Shown here: piece by piece, positions 1 through 6,624 of the stretch
How the letters are laid out: the number at the start of each line of letters is the position of its first letter
Numbering within the stretch: position 1 is the stretch's first letter
Assembly (NCBI RefSeq): GCF_001620365.2
Contig: NZ_LQMT02000032.1
Coordinates: 125,077 to 189,076 of the forward strand
DNA: 64,000 nt
Direction: 5' to 3'
Source of the DNA: Amycolatopsis keratiniphila subsp. keratiniphila
GTDB lineage: Bacteria > Actinomycetota > Actinomycetes > Mycobacteriales > Pseudonocardiaceae
The notes under the pieces: generated by a model
Seen by the model: only the letters and a program-made list of their open reading frames with translations
Database searches by the model: none
What the model was told of the DNA's origin: nothing
Position numbers and translations under genes: made by a program

Positions 1-1
1 C

Positions 2-21
2 GCATCCAGAGGACTAAATGC
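2..21. repeat. Degenerate copy of GCATTCAG-AGGA-CTGAATGC hairpin element
   Basis: The sequence GCATCCAGAGGACTAAATGC is a degenerate version of a small hairpin repeat (GCATTCAG, loop AGGA, CTGAATGC). Better copies lie at 12436-12485 and 19629-19648. It is near the window edge, so what lies upstream is unknown. Confidence 0.5.
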
Positions 22-61
22 ATTCGGGGGCGTGACCCTCCGTGTTGATGTTGGTCAAGTA

Positions 62-90
62 TTGACACGAAGCACCCACTGGTGTGTGAT
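62..90 (+). promoter_or_regulatory. Candidate promoter of the sugar dehydrogenase fusion gene
   Basis: A perfect -35 hexamer TTGACA at 62-67 is followed after 17 bases by TGTGAT at 85-90, a fair -10 match. The start site would lie just before the palindrome at 103-117, a normal repressor position. Inferred from hexamer matches only. Confidence 0.4.
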
Positions 91-102
91 CTGAACCATA
101 GA

Positions 103-117
103 TAGGAAAGTTTCCTA
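103..117. promoter_or_regulatory. Perfect palindromic operator TAGGAAA-G-TTTCCTA
   Basis: TAGGAAA (103-109), G, TTTCCTA (111-117) is a perfect inverted repeat immediately downstream of the candidate promoter and about 85 bases before the start codon. From memory, AGGAAA-N-TTTCCT palindromes are operators of ROK-family repressors upstream of actinobacterial chitosanase and related sugar genes. No ROK gene lies in this window, so the regulator would act in trans. Confidence 0.6.
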
Positions 118-201
118 ACTAAAACTCCACCCTCCCCGCCGGGCCCCGCCCGGTCCGCCGTTGTACCTCCCGACCCCCGAACTTCACGCATGGAGGCTCC
201 A

Positions 202-2760
202 GTGGCACCCCGACCACCGTGGCGCGCGCTGCTGACGTGTGCGGCCGCGACGGCGATGACCATCGCCGCCCTGCCGGCCCCATCCGCCGGCGCGGCACCG
301 ACCGATCACGAAGCCGAAGACGCGACGATCTCCCAAGGCGCCGTCGAGAAGAACCACGCGGGCTACTCCGGCACCGGGTTCGTGAACTTCGACAACGTCG
401 TGGGCAGCTATGTCGAGTACACGGTGAACGCCGCGCAGGCCGGAACCCAGACCCTGACCTTCCGCTACGCCAACGGAACCACGATCGACCGGCCGGTCTC
501 CCTCAGCGTCAACGGCACCGCGGCCGGGACGCTGTCGTTCCCCGGCACCGGCGCGTGGACCACTTGGAAGACCGTCACCAAGGACGTCGCGCTGGCCGCC
601 GGGGCCAACAAGATCCGCACCACCGCGACGACCGCGAACGGCGGGCCCAACGCGGACAAGCTCACCGCGAGCGGAGTGACCGACGCCGAGGCGCCGACCC
701 CGCCGAAGAACCTGGCGGCCAAGGACATCAAGGCCCGCAGCGCCACCTTCACCTGGGAGGCCGCGACCGACAACGTCGGCGTGGTCCGCTACGACGTGAT
801 GCGCGGCGGCAACGTCCTCAAGACCGTCGACGGGAACACGCTCACCACGACCGTCGACAACCTGCAGCCGAACACGGCCTACGACATCTCCGTCGGCGCC
901 TTCGACGCGGCCGGAAACCCTTCGCAGCAAAGCAATGTCGTCCAGTTCACGACACCGCCCAGCGGTGACACCACACCGCCGACCGTGCCGGGGAACCTGC
1001 GCTCGACGTCGGTGACCGCGAACAGCGTCTCGTTGGCGTGGAACGCTTCCACCGACGACAGCGGCACCATCGCCGGTTACGGCGTGTACCAGGGCACCAC
1101 GAAGGTCGCGACGACGCCGTCGCTCGAAGCCACGGTCACCGGGCTGACGGCGAACACTTCGTACACGTTCACGGTGAAGGCACGCGACCTCGACGGCAAC
1201 GCTTCGGGCGCGAGCAACGCGCTGACCGCGAAGACGAGTGGCGCCGCGGGTGGCGGGATTCCCGAGTACGACAAGGACATCACGAAGGTGGACCTCGCCT
1301 GGTCCGTCGACTTCCTGCCGGACGGCACGGCACTGGCGACCGAACGGGACCGGTTCGAGATCCTGCGGATCACGCCGTCGGGCGAGAAGACGACGGTCGG
1401 CAAGGTCCCCGGCGCGGTCGGCACCAACGGCGAGGGCGGCCTGCTCGGCATCGCGATCTCGCCGAACTACGCCACCGATCACGCGATCTACCTGTACCAC
1501 ACGGCATCCGGCGACAACCGGATCGTGAAGATGACCTACGACAACGGAAAGCTGTCTTCGACGTCGACGCCGGTACTCACCGGGATCGCCAAGAACCGTT
1601 ACCACAACGGCGGAAGGCTGCGGTTCGGTCCGGACGGCAAGCTCTACGCCACCGCCGGCGACGGGCAGAACAAGGACACCGCACAGAACAAGGGCTCGCT
1701 CAACGGGAAGATCCTGCGGGTCAACCCCGACGGTTCGGCGCCGAGCGACAACCCGTTCTTCTCCACCGGCGGCAACGCCCGCTACGTCTGGAGCTTCGGT
1801 CACCGCAACCCGCAGGGCCTGGCCTGGGATTCGCGCGGTCAGCTGTGGGCTTCGGAGTTCGGTGACGGCAAGCTCGACGAGCTCAACCTGATCCAGAAGG
1901 GCGGTAACTTCGGCTGGCCCCAGTGCGAAGGAACCGAAGGATCCTGCGGTGGCACGGTCGCGCCGAAGAAGACGTGGCCGACCAGCTCCGGCGGGCCGAG
2001 CGGGATCGAGATCGTCAACGACTGGATCTACGTCGCGGCGGTCACCAGCCAGCAGCTCTTCGCCACGCAGATCAACGCCTCGGGCAACGGTGTCGGCTCG
2101 GTGCAGTCGCTGTTCTCGGGCCGCTGGGGCAGGCTGCGCTCGGTCACCAAGACGCCCGACGGCGGGCTGTGGGTCACCTCGACCAACGCGGACAAGAACG
2201 GCGGCACGCCGAGCGGGATCGACAACGTGGTGGTGCGGCTGAAGTTCCCCGGTGCCTCGCAGCCGGGAGCGTTCAAGCTGACCAGTTCCGCGTTCGCCGA
2301 CAACGCGACCATCCCGGACAAGTTCACCTGCGCCGGTGACGGCACCGCGGGACAGGACACCTCGCCGCCGCTGGCGTGGAGCGCCGGGACCACCGGCGCC
2401 AAGGGATACGCGATCGTCTTCGCCGACGTGGCCAACAACGGCAACAAACTGCACTGGGCGATCTGGGACATCCCGGCATCCGCGGCGTCGCTGCCGGAAG
2501 GCCTCGGCTCGGGCTTCACCGTCCCGAACCAGAACGGCGCCAAGCAGAAGGCCATGGGCAGCGGGGCGAACTCGCAGAAGTACTTCGGCCCCTGCCCCGG
2601 CGGCTCCAGCCATCCCTACACCTTCACGCTCTACGCGCTGAAGTCGGCGACGGTGCCGGGGTTGTCCTCGTCCTCGACGATGGCGCAGATCGAAACGGCC
2701 ATCAAGAACGCTTCGACGGCCAACGTCAAGCTGCGCGGCAAATCCAGCGCCGCGTCCTGA
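202..2760 (+). CDS. Secreted multidomain PQQ-dependent sugar dehydrogenase with CBM, two FN3 domains and a C-terminal PEBP/YbhB domain
   Basis: An exported protein of about 852 residues. A Sec-type signal peptide (about 1-32, ending AGA-AP) is followed by a CBM35/CBM6-like beta-sandwich (about 34-155; HEAEDA, GTGFVNF and GSYVEYTV are typical), two fibronectin type III domains (about 164-251 and 255-344), a soluble glucose/sorbosone dehydrogenase-type beta-propeller (about 352-680; FGHRNPQGLAWD, GGNFGWP) and a C-terminal phosphatidylethanolamine-binding YbhB/YbcL domain (about 689-852; DTSPPLAW, LHWAIWDIPA). The dehydrogenase class uses PQQ to oxidise aldoses; the CBM and FN3 modules suggest it works on polysaccharide outside the cell. 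I chose GTG at 202 because GGAGG at 192-196 sits five bases upstream; an in-frame ATG at 190 overlaps that site and is less likely. The role of the PEBP domain is unknown. The gene is monocistronic and ends in a strong hairpin. Confidence 0.85.
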   Translation: MAPRPPWRALLTCAAATAMTIAALPAPSAGAAPTDHEAEDATISQGAVEKNHAGYSGTGFVNFDNVVGSYVEYTVNAAQAGTQTLTFRYANGTTIDRPVSLSVNGTAAGTLSFPGTGAWTTWKTVTKDVALAAGANKIRTTATTANGGPNADKLTASGVTDAEAPTPPKNLAAKDIKARSATFTWEAATDNVGVVRYDVMRGGNVLKTVDGNTLTTTVDNLQPNTAYDISVGAFDAAGNPSQQSNVVQFTTPPSGDTTPPTVPGNLRSTSVTANSVSLAWNASTDDSGTIAGYGVYQGTTKVATTPSLEATVTGLTANTSYTFTVKARDLDGNASGASNALTAKTSGAAGGGIPEYDKDITKVDLAWSVDFLPDGTALATERDRFEILRITPSGEKTTVGKVPGAVGTNGEGGLLGIAISPNYATDHAIYLYHTASGDNRIVKMTYDNGKLSSTSTPVLTGIAKNRYHNGGRLRFGPDGKLYATAGDGQNKDTAQNKGSLNGKILRVNPDGSAPSDNPFFSTGGNARYVWSFGHRNPQGLAWDSRGQLWASEFGDGKLDELNLIQKGGNFGWPQCEGTEGSCGGTVAPKKTWPTSSGGPSGIEIVNDWIYVAAVTSQQLFATQINASGNGVGSVQSLFSGRWGRLRSVTKTPDGGLWVTSTNADKNGGTPSGIDNVVVRLKFPGASQPGAFKLTSSAFADNATIPDKFTCAGDGTAGQDTSPPLAWSAGTTGAKGYAIVFADVANNGNKLHWAIWDIPASAASLPEGLGSGFTVPNQNGAKQKAMGSGANSQKYFGPCPGGSSHPYTFTLYALKSATVPGLSSSSTMAQIETAIKNASTANVKLRGKSSAAS

Positions 2761-2762
2761 GC

Positions 2763-2803
2763 ACGGTCGGGGTGTCCGGAGCGGCGCCGGGCACCCCGAC
2801 CGT
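2763..2803 (+). terminator. Rho-independent-type terminator hairpin
   Basis: ACGGTCGGGGTG (2763-2774) pairs perfectly with CACCCCGACCGT (2792-2803), starting two bases after the stop codon of the sugar dehydrogenase gene. There is no clear U-tract, which is common in high-GC actinomycetes. Confidence 0.75.
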
Positions 2804-3010
2804 ATCCACCGGGACGGGTCGGGTATCCGTCGGTCTACGGCGAGGTCGACCACCCTTGTAAGCCCGGTCGGAGTGTTTTGCCCGGGGTCGTGAGTGTCAA
2901 AGAGTGTTCTAACCCGAATCGCCACTCACGACTCCACCTCGGAACCGCACAGTCGAGAAGGTGCCCGACCGCGATTTGTGAGCTTCAGGCCCGGCGCGTG
3001 TCGCGATCCG
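2804..3010. other. Convergent intergenic region with inverted repeat
   Basis: No credible gene lies here. It contains the inverted repeat GTCGTGAGTG (2887-2896) / CACTCACGAC (2923-2932) with a 26-base loop, between the sugar dehydrogenase gene and the oppositely oriented TetR gene. It could end the TetR transcript or belong to the extragenic palindromes seen elsewhere in the window. Confidence 0.5.
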
Positions 3011-3622
3011 TCACCAGCCGAACAGGTTCCGCATGATCCGCGAGCAGCGTTCGGTCATCGCCGCGGCGTCCTGATCCGGCTGGTCGATCCACCAGCTGAT
3101 CAGGGAATCGACCACGCCGGTCCACACCTGGGCGATCGCCTCGATGTCGCGATCGTCGTCCAGCCCGCGCGAGTGCATCAGCTGGGCGGCGCCGACCAGC
3201 GCGAACCCGTCGAGCCGGTAGCGGTAGTCGACCGCGACACCGGCGATCTCACCGGTCGAGGGCACCGTCGGGTCGCGTAGCAGCTTCCAGGCGTACCGGT
3301 CTTTGTCGAACGTCTCGAAGATGGCCGAGAGCACGGCGAGCGGCATCCGTTCCGGCGGCTCACCCTCCTCCGCCATCGTCTCGGCGACGCCTTCGGTCAG
3401 CCGGTCCCCCGCCCGGTGCAGGCAGGCGAGATACAGCCCGTCCTTCGAGCCGAAGTACTGGTACAGCAAAGGTTTCGTGACACCGACCCGGCGGGCGATC
3501 TCCACCATCGACGCCCCGGCGTACCCGTTCTTGCCGAACTCCTCCGTCCCGGCGCGCACGATCTGGGACTCCCGCTCTTCGCGGGGCACCCCCTTCGTGC
3601 CGACGGCCCTTGCTTCTGTCAC
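3011..3622 (-). CDS. TetR/AcrR-family transcriptional repressor
   Basis: 203 residues with GTG start. The N-terminal TetR helix-turn-helix lies at about 20-66 (IVRAGTEEFGKNGYAGASMV, then EIARRVGVTKPLLYQYFGSK), followed by a helical ligand-binding domain that is not conserved enough to predict a ligand. It is divergent from a sterol-desaturase-like hydroxylase with 85 bases between the starts. That gap holds several overlapping inverted repeats (3626-3683), so it most likely represses both itself and the hydroxylase. The inducer may be a lipid or an oxidation product; this is inference from the neighbour only. Confidence 0.9.
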   Translation of the reverse strand: MTEARAVGTKGVPREERESQIVRAGTEEFGKNGYAGASMVEIARRVGVTKPLLYQYFGSKDGLYLACLHRAGDRLTEGVAETMAEEGEPPERMPLAVLSAIFETFDKDRYAWKLLRDPTVPSTGEIAGVAVDYRYRLDGFALVGAAQLMHSRGLDDDRDIEAIAQVWTGVVDSLISWWIDQPDQDAAAMTERCSRIMRNLFGW

Positions 3623-3625
3623 GGC

Positions 3626-3683
3626 GGTTATCTTACCCTGAGGTAAATGACCCCAGGGTAAGTTACCTGATGGTCAGATAACC
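3626..3683. promoter_or_regulatory. Interlaced palindromic operators of the TetR repressor
   Basis: Nested repeats fill the divergent gap: GGTTATCT (3626-3633) with AGATAACC (3676-3683); CTTACCCT (3632-3639) with AGGGTAAG (3655-3662); and two short palindromes sharing one half-site, TTACC-CTGA-GGTAA (3633-3646) and GGTAA-G-TTACC (3657-3667). This fits two TetR dimers controlling both directions. Confidence 0.7.
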
Positions 3684-3707
3684 GGGGGCGAGACAGGGAG
3701 AGGTGCG

Positions 3708-4586
3708 GTGGCGGATTTTCTTGCCCATATGAGGGACCCGGTGCTGCTGGCGACGCCGGTGTTCCTGCTGTTCGTGGCGATCGAGATCCTCGCGCTCCAT
3801 GTGCTGGGGCACGACGACAACGTCATCGGCTACAGCGTCAAGGACACCCGCACCAGCATGTCCATGGGCGCGGTGGCGGTGGTGATCAACGGCGTCTTCC
3901 GCATCGCCATGCTGTTCGTCTTCGCCGCGCTCTACGAACTCGCGCCGGTGAAGTTCAGCCCGCACGACTGGTGGACCTGGGTCCTGATGCTGCTGGGCCA
4001 GGAGCTCGTCTTCTACGCGTACCACCGGGCGAGCCACCGCGTCCGGCTCATGTGGGCGGGCCACCAGGTGCACCATTCGAGCGAGCACTACAACTTCTCG
4101 ACGGCGTTGCGGCAGAAGTGGACCCCGTACTTCCAGCTGCCGTTCTGGTCGATCCTCGCCCTGGCCGGCATCCCGCCGTGGATGATCCTCACCGGCCTGT
4201 CGATCGACCTCGTCTACCAGTTCTTCGTGCACACCGAGAAGATCCGGAAGCTGCCACGCTGGTTCGAGTACGTGTTCAACACGCCTTCACACCATCGTGT
4301 GCACCACGGCAGCGACCAGGAGTACCTGGACGCGAACTACGGCGGCATCCTGATCATCTGGGACCGGATGTTCGGCAGTTTCGTACCGGAGGGCAAACGC
4401 CCGACCTACGGGCTGACCAAGAACGTCGAGTCCTACAACCTGCTCAAGGTCGGCTTCCACGAGTACGGCTCGATCCTGCGCGACGTCCGCGCGGCAGGCT
4501 CGTGGCGGGACAAGCTGGGATACGTGTTCGGCCCGCCGGGCTGGCAGCCGAAGGAGGCGTTAAGCGCTCCTGCGCAAGGCGGGTGA
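3708..4586 (+). CDS. Sterol desaturase / fatty acid hydroxylase family membrane di-iron enzyme
   Basis: 292 residues, GTG start after the purine-rich site GGAGAGG. Three or four hydrophobic segments precede and flank the eight-histidine di-iron signature: YHRASH, HQVHHSSEH and HHRVHHG. These place it in the FA_hydroxylase superfamily, integral membrane oxygenases that hydroxylate or desaturate sterols, carotenoids or lipid chains with O2. The bacterial members' substrates are mostly unknown and none can be assigned here. It is divergent from its presumed TetR repressor. Its last 27 bases overlap the 3' end of the convergent gpgS gene. Confidence 0.85.
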   Translation: MADFLAHMRDPVLLATPVFLLFVAIEILALHVLGHDDNVIGYSVKDTRTSMSMGAVAVVINGVFRIAMLFVFAALYELAPVKFSPHDWWTWVLMLLGQELVFYAYHRASHRVRLMWAGHQVHHSSEHYNFSTALRQKWTPYFQLPFWSILALAGIPPWMILTGLSIDLVYQFFVHTEKIRKLPRWFEYVFNTPSHHRVHHGSDQEYLDANYGGILIIWDRMFGSFVPEGKRPTYGLTKNVESYNLLKVGFHEYGSILRDVRAAGSWRDKLGYVFGPPGWQPKEALSAPAQGG

Positions 4587-5564
4587 GTTCTCCGGGCGGA
4601 TCTCCGGCGGAAGGCTCTCCAGCGGCGGCCGCTGGGTGAGGGTCACGTCGGTGAGCACGAGTTCCCGCTCGACGGCCTCCCCCGCGCCACGCCGGAACTG
4701 GGCGAGCGACGTCGACGGCGGCGCCGCGGAGATCACCCGGCCGCCGCGCTCCAGCCGGTCCATCAGGGTCAGCATGATCTGCGCGGCCATCCGGCCGAGG
4801 GCCTGGGTGCCCTGGTGCCGGTGGGTCCGGTGGCCGAGGTCGACCTGCGCGAGCGCGTCGAGCCCGTGCAGTTCGAGCAGGTCGATCAGGTGGCCGACCT
4901 CGACGCCGTAATGCGTGACGAACGGGATGCCTTCGAGCACTTCGCGCCGTCCCGCGTACTCACCGGCGAGCGGCTGGACGAAACCGGCCAGCTCCGGCCA
5001 GTACATGTTGAGCAGCGGACGGGCGACGAGTTCGGTGACCCGGCCGCCGCCGTCGGGTTCGACGCCCGCCGCCCCGGTGAGCGGACGGTGGTAGAACCCT
5101 TTGACGTAGGCGATCCCCGGGTCGGTCAGCAACGGTCCGAGCAGTCCGGTCACGTAGTCCGCGGTGAAGTCGCGGAGATCGCCGTCGACGAAGACGACGA
5201 GGTCCCCGCTGGTTTCGGCGACGCCCTTCCAGAGCGCTTCTCCTTTGCCCGTCAGGCTTTCCAGCTCCGGGAACACCGAATCCTGCGCGACGACGTCCGC
5301 CCCGGCCGCCGCGGCGACCTCGGCGGTCGCGTCCGTGGAATGGCTGTCCACCACCAGGATCTCGTCGACGAGGGGAAAGCGTTCGACGAGTTCGCGCCGG
5401 ATGGTGCCGACGATCGCGCCCACCGTCTCCGCCTCGTCGCGGGCCGGGATCACCACCGAAACCCGGGTCCCGCGTTTGGCGGCGACCAGCTCCGCCGCCC
5501 ACCAGTCACCCGCGCGGCTGCTGCGCCGCGCGAGCCACGTGCCGACCTCCGCCGATACCCGCAT
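4560..5564 (-). CDS. gpgS: Glucosyl-3-phosphoglycerate synthase
   Basis: 334 residues, GT-A fold, GT81 family. It transfers glucose from a nucleotide-glucose to 3-phosphoglycerate, the first step in making glucosylglycerate and, in mycobacteria and relatives, methylglucose lipopolysaccharides. Visible: the nucleotide-binding start VSVVIPARDEAETVG (about 34-48), the metal-binding FVDGDLRDF, GKGEALWKG and the acceptor-side segment FVTHYGVEVGHLIDLL. The family is cytosolic. The start is an ATG. Its stop codon lies inside the convergent hydroxylase gene (27-base overlap). No phosphatase or other pathway gene is adjacent. Confidence 0.9.
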   Translation of the reverse strand: MRVSAEVGTWLARRSSRAGDWWAAELVAAKRGTRVSVVIPARDEAETVGAIVGTIRRELVERFPLVDEILVVDSHSTDATAEVAAAAGADVVAQDSVFPELESLTGKGEALWKGVAETSGDLVVFVDGDLRDFTADYVTGLLGPLLTDPGIAYVKGFYHRPLTGAAGVEPDGGGRVTELVARPLLNMYWPELAGFVQPLAGEYAGRREVLEGIPFVTHYGVEVGHLIDLLELHGLDALAQVDLGHRTHRHQGTQALGRMAAQIMLTLMDRLERGGRVISAAPPSTSLAQFRRGAGEAVERELVLTDVTLTQRPPLESLPPEIRPENSPALRRSA

Positions 5565-5579
5565 GGCTTCCCCTTCCCT

Positions 5580-5606
5580 CGAAGATCACCTCACCGGTGA
5601 GCTTCG
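5580..5606. terminator. Small hairpin downstream of the alpha/beta hydrolase gene
   Basis: CGAAG (5580-5584) pairs with CTTCG (5602-5606), and the enclosed TCACCGGTGA is itself palindromic. It lies in the 85-base gap between the hydrolase stop and the gpgS start, where it could terminate the hydrolase transcript or bind a regulator of gpgS. Confidence 0.4.
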
Positions 5607-5649
5607 ACGGAGGCTGTTTCCATCCGTCGTCGCCGCGGAAACCGCCGCG

Positions 5650-6573
5650 TTACGCCTGCCCGCCGGAGGTTAACGCCCGGGAGAGGACCTCACCGGTGCG
5701 TCGCTTGGCGAGGTAGAACGCCGCCTCGTGCGGTTTCGCCCCGTTGTCGACCGTGTAGCCGCTGTCCAGTACCCCGTCGGCGCCGGGGAACAGCCCGGCG
5801 AGGTCGGGCCGGGCGGCGACGAGGTCGTCCCGGTCGGCCAGGTTCACCCAGCTCGCGACGCCGGGCGGCACGGACGGCGGCTGCGGGCGGGTCCGTTCGT
5901 AGACGACCGTGCGCAGGCCCAGCGGCGAGCCGAGGGTGAGCAGCAGCGGCAGCGGGCGGCCGTGCCGATGGGCGGCCTCGTAGGCGACGACGGAACCGAG
6001 GGAATGCCCGATGATCGCCTCGGTCTCCGGTCCGATGTGCTCGGCGACGCGGGCCTGCACGCGTTCCCGGATCGTGTCGTCGGTGAGGTACAGCGTCACC
6101 TGCTTGAGCGCCTTGACCACCACGCGTTCGGCGAACGCCACCCCGAGCCGCGCGAACGGCTTCAGCCGCACCAGCGCGTTCAGCACCGGGCGGGCGGCCG
6201 CGCGCACGCCCTGGGTCTCTCCCGCCGGACCGCCGAGCAGGTCCAGTTCGGCCTTCGCCCGGTTCCGGTCCGCCTCGCGGGACGCCGAGGAAGCCGCGTT
6301 CCGGAGCCATTCCGCCGCCAGCGCTTCGGCGAGCGCCCACTCGTCCGGGGTGAGTTCGTCCGCGCCGCCCTGCTGGCCTTCCGTCCGGAAAAGGTCACCG
6401 TAGAAGGCCATCCGCGCGTCTCCGGGCCGGGCGTCCCGCCACAGGGTGTCGGCCAGCGCGGCGTCGCCGGCGAGCCGGACGCCGCCCGCCAGACTCGGCA
6501 GCCATTCCGCCTCGAGGGTGTCCGCGGACTTCTGTTCCTGGGCGATGCCGTGCACCAGAACGATCCGAGCCAT
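5650..6573 (-). CDS. Alpha/beta hydrolase (lipase/esterase-like) divergent from a caspase-like NTPase
   Basis: 307 residues from the ATG at 6573, which begins the core strand RIVLVHGIA; a longer frame reaching 6669 would run into the divergent gene. It has the oxyanion-type HG motif near the N-terminus, the nucleophile elbow GHSLGS with Ser191, and late Asp and His candidates in NLADRDDL and KPHEAAFYL. There is no signal peptide, so it is probably cytosolic. The substrate is unknown. Only 51 bases separate it from the oppositely oriented caspase-like/NTPase/FHA/TPR gene; hydrolases of this type recur beside caspase-like and NTPase conflict proteins in actinomycetes, so it may be an effector or partner. 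A TACTGT -10-like hexamer lies 6 bases before the ATG, suggesting a leaderless transcript. Confidence 0.75.
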   Translation of the reverse strand: MARIVLVHGIAQEQKSADTLEAEWLPSLAGGVRLAGDAALADTLWRDARPGDARMAFYGDLFRTEGQQGGADELTPDEWALAEALAAEWLRNAASSASREADRNRAKAELDLLGGPAGETQGVRAAARPVLNALVRLKPFARLGVAFAERVVVKALKQVTLYLTDDTIRERVQARVAEHIGPETEAIIGHSLGSVVAYEAAHRHGRPLPLLLTLGSPLGLRTVVYERTRPQPPSVPPGVASWVNLADRDDLVAARPDLAGLFPGADGVLDSGYTVDNGAKPHEAAFYLAKRRTGEVLSRALTSGGQA

Positions 6574-6624
6574 GGCGCACAGTATCGCGGGCCGCCCTTG
6601 CCGGTGGCCGCCCGATGAGACAAA

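Noticed and set aside
184..2925. A 913-residue open frame on the minus strand opposite the sugar dehydrogenase
   Set aside because: It is Arg/Gly-rich with no recognisable domain, mirrors codon bias of the real gene, and the plus-strand frame has clear domains and a signal peptide. Many such antisense frames occur in this high-GC window.
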